Shown here in pieces: positions 45,601 through 56,938 of a stretch of 64,000 nucleotides of DNA. The translations under genes and the position numbers were made by a program. The notes beneath the pieces were generated by a model. That model saw nothing but the letters and a program-made list of their open reading frames with translations. It was not told where the DNA came from and did no database searches. The stretch lies in contig OX438741.1 of assembly GCA_949316235.1 (NCBI GenBank), positions 39,098,962 to 39,162,961 of the forward strand. Reading direction: 5' to 3'. The stretch's first letter is position 1. Every line of letters begins with the position of its first letter. This DNA is from Oegoconia quadripuncta (taxonomy: Eukaryota > Arthropoda > Insecta > Lepidoptera > Autostichidae).

Positions 45601-46384
45601 AAAATACGGTAAAAAATTTGCTTACCTAGACATAATTCAGAACCGACTTATATAATTGCTATCTTATAGAGGTATATTAGAGATGTAATTTTGAATAATT
45701 AATCCTAAAAAAAACGAGCGCTTAGTCTAGATTTTTTTAGAAAACCCTATTTTTAATTTGTATCTTAATAACAATAAATACTAACTGATATTTAATTAGG
45801 TAGACTTTTGTTAAATACAGTTAACTTATTGATGGATAAAAAACTAAGCATGTTATAGTTAGCATGCATGCATGTCGAGCTGCATTGCTTAAGAAATAAA
45901 AATGAGATCTAATATGCTGTAACGATAATTTCCCTAAATGTTTTGAATTTAAAGAAATACCCATCAATTGAGCATTTTTTTAAAGAAACACATTTTTCAA
46001 CTTTAGCTTATTTAGTTACTTACTTAGTACTTGCGTTTCTTACAAATGCTTAATTGTCAGCGATTGTTACTACATTTACAACACTTTATTAAAGGTTTCA
46101 AGAAGCGATCAAACCGTATTTTCCATGGACTATTCTGGCAACTCGATACGTCTATCCATTAGACGTTTATCCCATTATCTTCTAGGGTGTTTACGTAAAC
46201 GACCAATTAATAGCGATGGAACACAAAAAATTATACGTAGTACAAAGAATGGAATAGTAGAGATTTCATCAACAGTAGGTTTATATACGGATATCATTCT
46301 ATATATACATATACAACACTTTATTAAATGATACAAGAAAATAGCGATTATTCATTTTTCCGAGGTCAAACCATGTTTTCCCTG
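45601..46384. other. Unassigned AT-rich sequence
   Basis: acaacactttattaaaggtt tcaagaa (46,079) and acaacactttattaaatgat acaagaa (46,313) are near-identical short repeats 234 bp apart, both followed by a-gcgat. No coding signal. Confidence 0.45.
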
Positions 46385-46540
46385 GGCTAGTAGCCTAAAC
46401 GGCTTGACCGATTTCGAAGTGCATGGTGTCGTTAGATTCGTTTTGATACCTGGAGTGTAATAAGATACATTTTATGGTAAAAAATCCAACATGGCGTTCG
46501 CAAAATACAAAATTATGCTGTCACGTTTTTTAGTTTTAAA
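46385..46540 (+). repeat. Repeat D, 3' part
   Basis: agtagcctaaacggcttgac, cgaagtgcatggtgtcgtta, gatacattttatggtaaaaa and ccaacatggcgttcgcaaaa in the family order. Confidence 0.7.
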
Positions 46541-46830
46541 ATAGTTATATACTCTGTGCTGTTGAGAGGAGCTCGTGTCTACTGTTGGACAAAAGCTTCT
46601 CCTATAGTGCGATTTGCATTGCATCCGTGAGAGCATATGCCCTAATCGCCACACTGGGCAGGTGGGTTGGCGATCGCAAGTTTTTTGGAGCTTCGCATTA
46701 ATGACGCTGCTTCCCACCATCGGGCTTTGCCGATAAGCTCGTGACCCTCAGTCGCCTCTACGAGTCCTACGGGAAGAGACTGATTGGTCCAATTCCACTT
46801 TGCCGGGAACCGCACGTTAATGATCAAAGT
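46541..46830. repeat. Interspersed repeat of unknown class
   Basis: ggagctcgtgtctactgttg gacaaaagcttctcc resembles phrases common in lepidopteran repeats. Antiparallel frames over it are not genes. Confidence 0.4.
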
Positions 46831-47797
46831 CCTTTAATACCCGAGGGGAAATGGAATAGTTTGGTGAATTTATTTCGCAATACTTTGTTCTATTTCCGGA
46901 ATGACCTGGCGGCTTGTGGCGATACAGGTGGACAAGGAAAGGTTTTCAGCTTGAATGAGTTCGCTGGCTTTGTTCAGCGCAACTCGCACGAAACGAAATT
47001 ATGCCGACCATTACCGAGTGACTGAAGTTCGGTTCAAAGCAAAACAGTTTCTTGCTACACTTGTAAAGGGCAAATTTATACTTATTTAGATATCTCTCCA
47101 CGCCCTATTTCCGTTAACGCAACGATGAAATCAGTTAAACATCATTATCATCATGTTTGTCATAAGACGGATATTCTGCGCCAACAGGGTGACAACACAA
47201 CTGTGATTCCAACGTATTTAATGTTAACAACATAATTCTTACGTTTGGGAGGTTACAGCTGTCTTCTGGCTGAGGAGGCAGTGATCACTATCTGCGAGGT
47301 GCTCGCTTAATTCCCATAACATGACAAAACATGGTAGAGCTGAGCACGGGAGCCTTTGTCCTTGTCGCCACATTTGATGTAAACTTCCCATCCCTGTGGA
47401 GCATGTACGAGCATTTCCCCTTGTAAAAAGAAGATTTCTATGGATACAACGGAGGAGCCTCACGCAGCGGTGTTCCCCTTAGGGTGGCGAAGTTGCCAAA
47501 AATTCAGGAAATGTCCGACAGATTACGATCTGCCTAGGCATTCAATTTAATTGCTAATTTGACCATCTGCTTATGACGACAATAAGACACTAAGATAAGA
47601 TTTTACAGACTACAGCACCAATACTGGACTAATTCAGGCTGCTTTTATATTGGTTCAATGTTGTTTTCTATTGTCCCGTTGCGGTACGACACCAGACACA
47701 ATAAAAATTATGGGTTTTTGGGTTTGGGGATTGAATCAAACAAACTTATTAAGCTGTTTCAACATTGTTCGGAATACTATAATTACAACACCATATA
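46831..47797. other. Unassigned sequence left of the mariner element
   Basis: The frame 46,741-47,025 and the minus frame 47,239-47,463 lack known motifs. TA at 47,796-47,797 is the target-site copy of the transposon. Confidence 0.35.
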
Positions 47798-48065
47798 CAG
47801 GGCGTCCCAAAGTTATGGGACATGAAGGGGAAGTACCTTAAATATCGTAGATAGTGAATTTTGCTCAAAGAAGACTTTATGTTATTTTTAAAAGTTAGTA
47901 ATTCTGCATTCATAGATTTTCTAAAAATTATTTGCTTCGGCTGGGAATCGAACCGACTCAAATGTGAAAAAAAAAACACCCTACTTTTATGATGCCAATC
48001 GAAAGAATAGCTAAAAAATAATAACTCTGCCTAAGTAACATAGTATTTTAAAAGAAAGGAACAAC
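47798..48065 (+). repeat. Left terminal inverted repeat of the mariner element
   Basis: Pairs with 49,651-49,917. The homology stops at gaaaggaacaac. Contains gggaatcgaacc near 47,943, a reversed Pol III B-box-like sequence. Confidence 0.9.
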
Positions 48066-48143
48066 GTGAAATTAATCATTTTAATCAAATAAAAAACATA
48101 CATGAAACTGCCGTAGTCAATTAAGTAGGTATTTTTTTGTAAA

Positions 48144-49205
48144 TTAATTAATTAAATGCTCAAAATGTGATCCCTCTTGTCTTACGCAAATCGCCAATCT
48201 TTTAATGAGCCCGCTGCCTGTTGATTTTCTAATCATTTTATGGTGAACACTCGATGTGATATGGCACAATTCTGTTTGCAACTCGCCTACGTTCTCGTAT
48301 CGCTTTTTGTATAGCATATCTTTCACGTATCCCCAAAAGAAGAAATCTAATGGTGTGAGGTCCGGGGATCTGGCCGGCCATCTAATCGGTCCATTTGTAC
48401 CAATCCATGTAGGAAAACATTCATTTAGAAAATCTGCTGCTCTCCGACTATTATGAGCCGGAGCTCCATCTTGTTGGAAAATTAAGTTTTCTTGCTCCGC
48501 CGCGGAATGGTTTCTTATCTTATCCCTTAAAATTTGAAGTATTCCTAAATACTTTTCTGTGTTCAAGGTTCCTTGGTAAAAATGGATTAAGAAAACCCGG
48601 TTTTTTAAAAGTCCGCACCAACAGTTGAGTGAAAAACGCACTTGGTTATTAGTTTCAGTCACTCGTAGGGGATTTTCTTTAGACCAAATACGATTATTGT
48701 TGCGGTTATACATACCGTTATTGCTAAAGTTAGATTCGTCTGTCCAAATAATATTATCCAAAAAATTTGGATCTTCGAGCAATCGTGCCTGGATATCAAG
48801 ACAGAAATTTTTTCTCCTTTCTGTATCGCCCGGAAGTAATTTTTGAACCAATCGTCCTTCAACATAACTCTTAAAACCGTGTTTTTTTAATACACGGTGT
48901 ATTTTACTTTTTGAAACTCCAATTTCATGTTCTCCTTCTCTCACCGATGCTTTCGGAAAAGCCGAAAAGTAAATTAAAATACCAAGTTCTTCGTCGTTGA
49001 TCGTATGGTTTTCTTGCTGTGGTTCTCTTGGGCGTTTATCGAAACGTCCCAGAGTTTTCAAATTGTTCACAAGCCTTTTCAAAACTTTACGAGACGGTAT
49101 TTGTCTATCAGGATATTTTACGCCATACCACCGCAAACTTCTAGAGATATCTTTATCGTTCAAAAAATATGCTTCCATTAGATCAAAACTTACTTGATAT
49201 GCCAT
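48144..49205 (-). CDS. Transposase, Tc1/mariner (IS630) superfamily
   Basis: 353 residues from an ATG at 49,205 to a stop at 48,144, uninterrupted. It should excise and insert the element by DDE chemistry in the nucleus. Residues 1-60 and about 66-113 form two helix-turn-helix-like regions (…VGVSKSKIHR-type phrase at 96-104: GVSKSKIHR) expected to bind the TIRs. The catalytic triad is D156 (WTDESNF), D246 (FQQDGAPAH) and D287 (WPARSPDLTPLDFFFWG). D246 and D287 are separated by 40 residues, longer than the 34 of classical mariners and near the 37-41 range of other IS630 groups. The 'WPARSPDLTPLDFF' phrase is typical of insect mariner-like proteins often labelled 'Tc3-like'. Length is normal for the family. 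No introns seen. Confidence 0.93.
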   Translation of the reverse strand: MAYQVSFDLMEAYFLNDKDISRSLRWYGVKYPDRQIPSRKVLKRLVNNLKTLGRFDKRPREPQQENHTINDEELGILIYFSAFPKASVREGEHEIGVSKSKIHRVLKKHGFKSYVEGRLVQKLLPGDTERRKNFCLDIQARLLEDPNFLDNIIWTDESNFSNNGMYNRNNNRIWSKENPLRVTETNNQVRFSLNCWCGLLKNRVFLIHFYQGTLNTEKYLGILQILRDKIRNHSAAEQENLIFQQDGAPAHNSRRAADFLNECFPTWIGTNGPIRWPARSPDLTPLDFFFWGYVKDMLYKKRYENVGELQTELCHITSSVHHKMIRKSTGSGLIKRLAICVRQEGSHFEHLIN

Positions 49206-49650
49206 GTTCGCAATAAATTAACACAATAACACTTGTGTAAGTGAATTGAGACTAAACAGATCAATATCCGAAAAACAAACGCTCGCACATACTGTTCCAT
49301 TTTCAAATTTAAGAACAACATTTAAAAATATCACTTCTTTTTAAAATATCTTAAAAAGTATGCATTCAAACAAACGCTGTCATAAACTGTTCCATTTTCA
49401 AATTATAAATTATTTATTTTTGTTTTTAATTTGCCTTCTGTCTAGCTTACAGAGGACGTATTGAAATACAAGTTTTATCATTTCATCTACACGTGCACTT
49501 ATAATAAGGAAAACTATGTTAGTACCTATTTTATGAAGTGGGTACTTATTTACGAATAATCAATGCTATCTTTGGAATGATAATATCGCTACTTTTCGAA
49601 CGTCGTCGGCAATAAATAACTTTCTTGAAATTTGACTCAATCATTTTATG

Positions 49651-49917
49651 TTGTTCCTTTCTTTTAAAATACTATGTTACTTAGGCAGAGTTATTATTTT
49701 TTAGCTATTCTTTCGATTGGCATCATAAAAGTAGGGTGTTTTTTTTTTCACATTTAAGTCGGTTCGATTCCCAGCCGAAGCAAGTAATTTTTAGAAAATC
49801 TATGAATGCAGAATTACTAACTTTTAAAAATAACATAAAGTCTTCTTTGAGCAAAATTCACTATCTACAATATTTAAGGTACTTCCCCTTCATGTCCCAT
49901 AACTTTGGGACGCCCTG
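49651..49917 (-). repeat. Right terminal inverted repeat of the mariner element
   Basis: Reverse complement of the left repeat with about three substitutions (for example acaata versus the cgata of the left) plus A-run length differences. Contains cggttcgattcccagccg, an exact B-box-like core. Confidence 0.9.
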
Positions 49918-49919
49918 TA

Positions 49920-51089
49920 TATACCAACGTTGATCGCAACATCCGCGCACTTCTTGACACACTGCTGGCGACGTTCGTCCTCTTCGCGAACACTCGAGCG
50001 CCACTCGGAATAACTTTGGAGAGCTCTAAGCTTCTCGTCTCCATCGGCCGGAGCGCGAAACCGTGTCGCCTCGCTGCCAACTAATTAATTATTTAGAAAC
50101 AAATAAATATACGGAAGTCGAAAACGATTCGGAAACTCTAATATAACTATTTATCCAGATTTTTATGTATTTTCAATATATTAACTTTGATATGATAACA
50201 TATATGTATTTACATTATGTAGTGAAATACATAATGTGAATACATATATAAAAAATAACTCGCTGTTCATATCCTTCGCTTACACAAAGTCACTAAGTCA
50301 TTCAAGGGACAATGTATACGCTTTTTTATTAAGGTTCCGGAAGACATTCAAAATTTGCCTTTAAATAAATTTAAAACACCTTAAACGGAAACTATGTACC
50401 AAAGGCTATTATAACATTTCTGACTAGATGACAAGAATGTGTGAACATGAACCGCTCGGCGATATGCAGTATATTGTATTCTTATTTTTCTTTGTCGAGT
50501 CATAAATTGTATAAATACCTATTTATAGAGAGCAACTGTCCAGGCCTATAGCGCCTGATGCTTTATTACGAGTACATCGATCTGCGTAGCTTTGCCATTC
50601 GTCAACGCAAGGCGCTTCACTATTATTTTTTTACCTACCTTTTATTATAACTTCTTTTCTATCGACTGTGTACCGAGCTACTTATCCTTATTATATTTTC
50701 AAGTTAAACTAAAGTTTTTTGATTTATTGCCTCCGAACATGTACGCTAAAACAGCAACCTCTGATTTTCGTGCTCGTTCTTCACTGGGGAGACTGCCTAG
50801 TGAATGAGCGATAATGGCACGTCATGACGATTTCAAATATTATTCTTCCAACTTACGAAATAAAACATATTTGAATTTAAGGCTAGTTCTTTGATGTCTG
50901 CGAACAACCTCCTTCATAATCCTCTGTATTACGATCACCCCATTCAACGACTTACCTTCGCAAGTGCCTACAGTACCTTGCCATCGTCGCAAGGTCATAT
51001 GGTTATCAGTGTTTTATAGGATATATTAATTCGGAGAGTGTGCGTTGAAATTGCATAATATTATTCCACCATCTTCGGGCGATCGGGTG
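49920..51089. other. Unassigned sequence
   Basis: 49,930-50,080 has some G+C and two antiparallel frames; 50,280-50,440 (tcattcaagggacaatgtat … tttaaaacacctt) reads like a decayed LINE C-terminus (GQCIRFFIKVPEDIQN-type) on the plus strand. No intact gene. Confidence 0.4.
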
Positions 51090-51425
51090 CGGCGAGGTTT
51101 CCCACCCGTTCGTTGTTGACATACCGATAATTCGCAAACAGCGAATCGCGTCTTCTTTAATAACGCGGACTGCTAAGGTGTGGAACTCCCTGGTCATGTC
51201 GGTTTTCCCCGAGTTTTTGTATCACCCAGTTGGCAATCAGCAACTACTAATTGACGCTATAGTACAGGTTTAGACCCATTTTAGCGTCAATTACTCCCTC
51301 GTATGTTTCTTGGCCTCAGATTACTCTCTAATGTTATTAACTACATACATTGTAAAATATTTTTAACAGATTGTATTTTTAAGTAGGCTTTCAGGAAATA
51401 AACGTTATTATTATTATTATTTTCA
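51090..51425 (+). pseudogene. LINE ORF2 C-terminus and 3' end
   Basis: The plus frame reads RIASSLITRTAKVWNSL and SVFPEFLYHP near 51,140-51,225, the 'WNSLP..VFP' box close to the C-terminus of many insect LINEs. It is followed by a stop, a UTR and ggaaataaacgttattatta ttatt, a LINE-like tail repeat. Catalytic domains are absent. The next LINE, on the other strand, begins 100 bp away. Confidence 0.7.
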
Positions 51426-51523
51426 ATCCTAAGATGAATAGGTCTGAATCGCCTGCTTCACCTTCGGCTACCCCATCACTTCTCACCAGGTGAAAATGTA
51501 GTCAAATGCGTCTCTAATTTTTA

Positions 51524-51930
51524 GTTTATAAAGTAAAATATACTAATCTAGCAGTATTTATGTCTGACATTTGTCGAATTTTTTTGACTGCGTACGCTGC
51601 AGAGCTGAGCCTTTTCGCCAATTTATGTATATGAGGACCCCATTGCATTTTGGCGTCTAAAGTAATGCCCAAAAATACAGTAGAATCTACGAGATCTAAA
51701 GTGGCATTTTTTATCATTATATTTGTGGGCACCGCCCTGACATTGGGTAGTACAAATTTCATACATTTAGTTTTTTTCTCATTAAGTAACAAATTATTTG
51801 CCGTAAACCATTCTACTATTTCAGAAATAGCATTGTTCACATCGTCATAGCTTAATTTTTGTCTATTTACTTTAAATAATACGGAGGTATCATCTGCAAA
51901 CAATACTATTTCATGTTTATCTGGGGGCAC
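51524..51930 (-). pseudogene. LINE RT fragment with motif C
   Basis: The minus strand reads IVLFADDTSVLFK (motif C), WFTANNLLLNEKKTKCMKF, VFLGITLDAKMQWGPHI and LAKRLSSAAYAVKKI, i.e. CR1/jockey-group RT palm end and thumb. It starts abruptly upstream of motif C and stops at 51,526-51,528 before the C-terminus. Upstream (51,930-51,978) the open frame runs into unrelated repeat DNA. A piece of a LINE without both ends, so it was probably internally truncated or broken later. Confidence 0.82.
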
Positions 51931-52515
51931 GGCAGTGCCCCCGCCAAGTCGAGCGCGAAGCAAACACTGCCGTACCATCCTTTACTGGAACCATTTCGCC
52001 GCATTTTCAGGCCCCTATTTTAGAACCTCTGGATAAGCCTAGAACGCAGAAATTTTCGTCATCCAGTAAGCTATAATCACATACTTAAAATCCAAAATTT
52101 CAAGTCTGTAGGTCATTTAGTTCCGAAGTTAAGCGAAAGCAAAGTTTCGCATTTATGACACTCACTCACTCACTCACTCACTCATGATCATCAAAATAGA
52201 ACTAGTACTTCCCATAAACTCAGAGAGCTGAAATTTGGTACAGAGTTATGGTTCAATGGCCACATAAAGGGAAAACTATAAAAACTAGGATAATCGAAGA
52301 TCTGGAGTACCTGGTGACCCTGATTAGGAAACACAAGAGCCCAACCAAACTATTAGAGATCGACATATACCGCCTTTACAAAAAATATTCAACTTGGTGG
52401 GCCGCTTCATTTGATGTCAAAAATCGAAGGTCTGAAGTATCAGATGAAGAACCCTCAGCTGGTCTCAGCTGTATTAGAGATATGGTAATGCCCCCTTCTA
52501 CTATTGGTACATAGA
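51931..52515. repeat. Interspersed repeat with actc microsatellite
   Basis: ggcacggcagtgcccccgcc, aggtcatttagttccgaagt, six actc units at about 52,160-52,184, and atgatcatcaaaatagaact agtacttccc. I recognise this phrase order from lepidopteran genomes but not its class. The 88-codon frame 52,248-52,514 belongs to it and is not assigned. Confidence 0.5.
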
Positions 52516-53588
52516 AAAATCGACTGTCATTGCAAAAATCCAGCGTAGTGATCTAGCCTATAGCGTCCCACTGCTGGGCGAATGCCTCCCCTTCTGCTTT
52601 TAATACGAATATAAATAAAATTAAAGGAAAACTCTGGATAAGACTAGACTGGCTTTTATACTTATACTTATTACAAGTTTACAAGAAGAAATAGTCAAAC
52701 GATTAATTTTATTCTACTCGAACATTACACAAATTAAATAAACAAACGAAAATTTGGTCAAAATATAATGCATTGGCTAAGAGTGGCGGTGATACCCGCA
52801 CGCGTCGCTAGATGGCGTTGACTGTATTTTAAAACGCGCTTACGTTTTGTTTTTCCGATAATCTTATATGGCAAAGTGGCAACCGGCCGCGTTACAGTCG
52901 TTTACGACATTCTTCTATTGCGCTTGAAAATGTTTGCTAGGGATTAGGAGGGATTATTTGCATTTCGTTGATTTCGCTGATTATTTCGTGAGGTTTGCTA
53001 AGGTTAATTGGCAGGTTGTTATTATATTAATTCAAAGATTTAAACAGGTTAGGAATTATATGGTTAGTGACGGATTACTGATTATTACTTAATTATCAGA
53101 ATTAAAAGAAGTTTCAATTGAATACTTTATTTAATTGTTAATTATTTAGTACCTACTTTTAGTTTTCTAGGTTTAATTTATAATTAGGCAGTACTTCGAA
53201 TCGCGTTCGTGTTTATAAGTACTTTTCTAGTATTCTAGTTTAGTTTATTTAGTTAGATATTACTTCGTTTCGTTTAAAAATATCATTAATTTAGCTGTAT
53301 TTCAGTACTAGGTAGGTAGTACCTACCTTTGGTAGAAAGTTCATTGATAATTAATTATATTGACACTTGTCTAATAATTAAGAGTTAACGTTTTGCTTAT
53401 AGTTTGTATAGATTGAGTAGGCAGAGTAATATTTTCTTTAAGTTTTTTTTATTAAGACAAAAGAAGTCTTAAAGATATAAGTAGGTTTTAGTCTAAATAT
53501 TATCGGTATTTCTGATTTGTTGTCCATATACTAAAGGTCGTTGAGTTTAATTGTGTTTGATTTCGCAAGATAATAATTATCGTAAAAA
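52516..53588. other. Unassigned AT-rich sequence upstream of the OTU fragment
   Basis: 52,790-52,930 is moderate in G+C (acccgcacgcgtcgctagat; caaccggccgcgttacag). 53,100-53,580 is very AT-rich with repeated 'agtacttcg', 'tagtttagtt' motifs. It could be the 5' region of the element that carried the OTU coding sequence. Confidence 0.4.
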
Positions 53589-53783
53589 ATGTCGATATTA
53601 TTAAAAGACGACGATGAACTTAGTGGCTACCAAGTAGTTGGTATGCCCAAAGACGGGTCTTGTCTCTTCCATTCAATATCTTTCTTGGTGTATGGTAGAA
53701 CTGACTCAACTTGCAGTATCAAGTATATTTGTAGAAACGTGGGCATATATGTAATATGCCCACATTTCTACAAAAAGAAGTGA
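53589..53783 (+). pseudogene. OTU-family cysteine protease N-terminal fragment
   Basis: ATG at 53,589 in a good context (taaaaaatgtc) opens YQVVGMPKDGSCLFHSISFL VYGRTD. D22-G-S-C25-LF is the OTU deubiquitinase signature around the catalytic Asp and Cys. A complete OTU domain needs about 120 residues and a distal His. Here homology ends near residue 45 and a 20-bp inverted repeat (53,728-53,774) takes over. OTU domains in insect repeats commonly belong to transposable elements (family knowledge), so this is more likely a mobile-element remnant than a host enzyme. Confidence 0.7.
53728..53774. repeat. 20-bp hairpin at the OTU break
   Basis: tttgtagaaacgtgggcata (53,728-53,747) and tatgcccacatttctacaaa (53,755-53,774) pair with one mismatch over a 7-bp loop. 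It marks the exact join between OTU coding sequence and the next repeat. Confidence 0.85.
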
Positions 53784-54125
53784 AATCCCACCAAAAACAT
53801 TCTGTAAAAAACTAGCCAAATCTCGATGGAGCTGCTTGATTATCTCTAAAAAGTAATGAAATCTATACAAAGTCGTGCCAAGTGTAAGGTTCCTTACTGC
53901 GATTTCTTTATTATTATAGTTAATGTTGTGTGACTTGGCCGTTGAAGGGTACACAGGGGTACAAAACCAGGTGCTCCATGACACCATTGCACCAATCTTG
54001 AGTTGAGTTGAGTTTCTCTTCTCAACAGTGGTCGCATTCCGAGCTAGTGGTAGTTTAAAAAACAAGTGACGTTCATAAGTACATATTGTAATGTCTACAT
54101 GAATAAAATGATTTTCATTTCATTC
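53775..54125 (+). repeat. Retroelement-like segment ending in aataaa
   Basis: cccaccaaaaacattctgta, agtaatgaaatctatacaaa, ggtacaaaaccaggtgctcc and ttgagttgagttgagtttc lead to gtctacatgaataaaatgat tttcatttcatt. The last part looks like a LINE 3' end. The minus-strand frame 53,706-54,065 is a shadow. Confidence 0.5.
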
Positions 54126-54989
54126 CACTACATAAATATAAATAATAATAGTTCAATGTGTGCTATACGTCAATACTCGTCGCTAAAATTTTTGGCGGCC
54201 TTTTGTCCCAAATCGAGATTGTTTTGTCTCCGGGCGAGCTATATGCAGCGGGGTTACGCTGAAAATAAATCTGTTCTGATGATTCGACATTATTTATTCG
54301 ATATTCGACGAGCGGCTGTCGGCCCGCGGGGAGGAGGGGCGCGGGGACGCATTGAAATGTCCACTCTTCGACTGGATCCTCGTCGCATATTGAGTTATTG
54401 ATCGCCATCAGAATGTTACATCCCATTGTATCTTCCTTATTCAGTCCGCGAGAGGGTTACGTTTACAGAAGTCGACTCCGTAGTTGACGGAGGTCGGCTA
54501 TCGGCGATAAATAGCGTCTTTAATGAATGAAAATCAACATTTATGTACATTTGTAAAGGCCCAGAAAGTCCGGTTCCATCTATTCTTGTTAACTGAGACT
54601 GGACATTATCGATAGATTTGATGATTGTTGAAGAAATACACTGTTAAAATTTGTACGTTTCAACGGTAATTTTTCCTTTACTTGTGATATGAAATCTTTC
54701 AAGGGTCAAAATCAATGGAAGTGTCCAATAGGTATCAATCACCAGTCAGTTACATCTTTATAGAACCATAAGAACATTAACCTCAGTACTTGCTATTAAT
54801 TTCAGTTTGATACCTCTAGCCGTTTAAAAGTAAAAGGATTTTGACGGACAATAAAATGATCAAGGGTTCCGTTTTCACCTTCAAAGCTGCCTTTGACTGT
54901 CTGACTGACTGTCAGGCATTAATTATTATTTTGATGAATATTATTTGCTAATAAATAATGACAATTTAGGTATTTATAAACCAAAACAC
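54126..54989. other. Unassigned sequence with GC-rich block
   Basis: 54,310-54,360 (cggcccgcggggaggagggg) and surrounding 54,170-54,520 have higher complexity. The minus frame 54,163-54,426 and plus frame 54,066-54,401 have no known motif. Possible conserved noncoding DNA. Confidence 0.35.
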
Positions 54990-55175
54990 CCGACAGCATA
55001 TTTAGTAATTTGCGGGCGCTATTTGGATTTCTTACCATAAAATATATCTATAACGCTCGGGGACCCAGACCAATCTAAATCCAAAGCTTTGCACTTCGAA
55101 ACCGGTCAAGCCGTTTAGGCTTCAGGAGGTAACATAGAAATCTACTTACATACCCTGGAGCAGTCGGGTAAAAAT
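54990..55175 (-). repeat. Repeat D, reversed
   Basis: cccgacagcatatttagtaa, accataaaatatatct, aaccggtcaagccgtttagg, cttcaggaggtaacatagaa and cagtcgggtaaaa. Both ends carry the cccgac/gtcggg pair, supporting short terminal inverted repeats. Confidence 0.7.
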
Positions 55176-56938
55176 AGTAAAGTATGTGTAGCTGATATGA
55201 TGATGATGAATGATGTGTGTGAGCGGAGAAACAAATAAATTAGTTTATTGGTTTTAGGTAACTAAAACACAAGGTAAAAAATTATAACTAAAGGACAAAA
55301 CGTCATCCAGAGTTCCCGTTTGGGGTATAGACCATAATACACTGGCCGCGTTGCCTGCTGAACAGATAGACTAAGGCCCGTATTAATAAACCGTTCTTAA
55401 GATTGAGATGACCTTAAATTGACGCTTTAGGAACTGTTACATATTAAAACAGTATCAAAAAAATAGTATTGAGATCACGGCTCAATCTCAAGATCAGGAT
55501 CACACTACGCCCGAAGGCGGCCCGAAGATCACACTACGCCAGAACTAATCTGGTTGAGGATCGTGGACGAATTTCAGCATGTCCGATGATCACGACGCTT
55601 TATAAAAATAAATGATTAATCTACCTATTGATGAAATTCATGAGATGGAACAATATGCACTGGTCATGTTTTATATACTACTTACTTTCTGCTTCACCCC
55701 GATTCAACTAACTTGACGCCATTAGACAGACTTGTAAGCTGGCCCTACCCGCGGCATTTAAGGGATTAATGAATGTTGGTAGTGCGGGACTGCCTGTGCG
55801 CCGCCGCACGCGGCTCGCTCACCTGTCGGCGGTGGCTGCGGGGGGGCAGGGGGCAGGAGGGGTGAAACAACACATTAATCAGCAGCACGCAGCGCCCGCT
55901 GCGACCCTGACTCCATAAATCATACCAACTCTCGTAGATCCACGTACATTCCCTAGAAGATTACTCAAACTGCTTAAGTGTTTCGGTAACAGTAAACATT
56001 GCAGTGAAAAAACTATATCTCTATTTTTGGTACGTTCGGAATTTCTAAATTCTCGTGATTTTAGGTAGCTACGCTTCGATTTTCTCCAATTATGGTGGAA
56101 AATAGATTTCCCAACTTGAGACTTTTGATCCTAAATTTAGGATCTAAATGATGATAAGCAAACATGGACGTGAGCGTAATAGTTATTATTATTTATCTCC
56201 ATGTTTTTTTGATTCACATATTTATTTAAATGCCTATAAATTGAAAATTAAGAAATCTCTGGACATTGACAATAGGAAGACGCTACGTTTTTGTAAGCGC
56301 ATGCGTACGGGAGTCTATATTGGGTCGTTGGCTAAATAAACGCGGAATAGCCGTCACAGTCTTCATAAATATATGGAACCAGCGGCGTGCTGGCGGCGAG
56401 ATCAGGAAACAACAGGACAAAGTATCGCTCGCATCTTTACTATCGTTTGGTTTCCAGCCTATTTAAGCTTAGAGCTTCAACGTATCGGCGGTGCTGATTC
56501 ATCATCATTTACGCAGCACCGACCCCAGCAAGCGGACCCCTATGATCACGCTCCAGTCATGGAAACAAACATGAAAAAAAAAAACGCACGCTCGCACGCA
56601 CGCACGCATGCACACACGCACGCTCGCACGCACGCTCGCACGCACGCACATAACATCCGTCAGTTTTCTTCGGTTTCTTGCTCGTTCTTCTCTTGAGTCA
56701 GTCATGTGAATGGTAATTTAATTTCATGTCGATTTCAACATCTGAAATACAATTTAATTTAAATTTTTCTTGCAATTAAACATGCCTTATATATTTCTAT
56801 CAACTCTAGTCGATCACTGGTCGATTATTTTTACCCGACTACAGAGGAAGTGTCATGATTTTAACATTTTAACGCTCTATGTATGTATGCGGGTATAGAT
56901 ACACCGTAGAGATAAAACTACTGGACGATTATATATAT
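55176..56938. other. Unassigned sequence, several small structures
   Basis: 55,377-55,620 looks like a MITE-type repeat (gcccgtattaataaaccgtt), with an internal local duplication of agatcacactacgcc (about 55,527). 55,790-55,870 is GC-rich (gtgcgccgccgcacgcggct). 56,586-56,650 is a cgcacgctcg minisatellite. Frames here lack known motifs. Confidence 0.4.
56586..56650. repeat. cgca/cgct minisatellite
   Basis: About 65 bp of cgcacgctcgcacgcacgca-type repeats. Open frames of Ala-Arg-Thr-His over it are artefacts. Confidence 0.9.

Larger units (their letters stand above)
47798..49917 (-). mobile_element. Complete Tc1/mariner-superfamily transposon, long TIRs
   Basis: Begins cagggcgtcccaaagttatg and ends with its reverse complement, cataactttgggacgccctg. 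TA flanks it on both sides (47,796-47,797 and 49,918-49,919), the standard target duplication. Length 2,120 bp, with a single transposase gene on the minus strand. The inverted repeats, about 267 bp, are far longer than the 20-40 bp usual for mariners and differ at only a few positions. Structure and intact ORF suggest recent activity. Confidence 0.92.

Noticed and set aside
47749..47979. Minus frame 76 codons, mirrored at 49,736-49,933
   Set aside because: Both are translations of the mariner terminal inverted repeats.
52160..52186. CRISPR-like short repeats (actc units)
   Set aside because: A simple tetranucleotide microsatellite within an interspersed repeat; no spacers.
53706..54065. 119-codon minus frame overlapping the OTU fragment
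   Set aside because: It covers a repeat 3' region and the hairpin. No motif, and the same DNA reads as a retroelement tail with aataaa on the plus strand.
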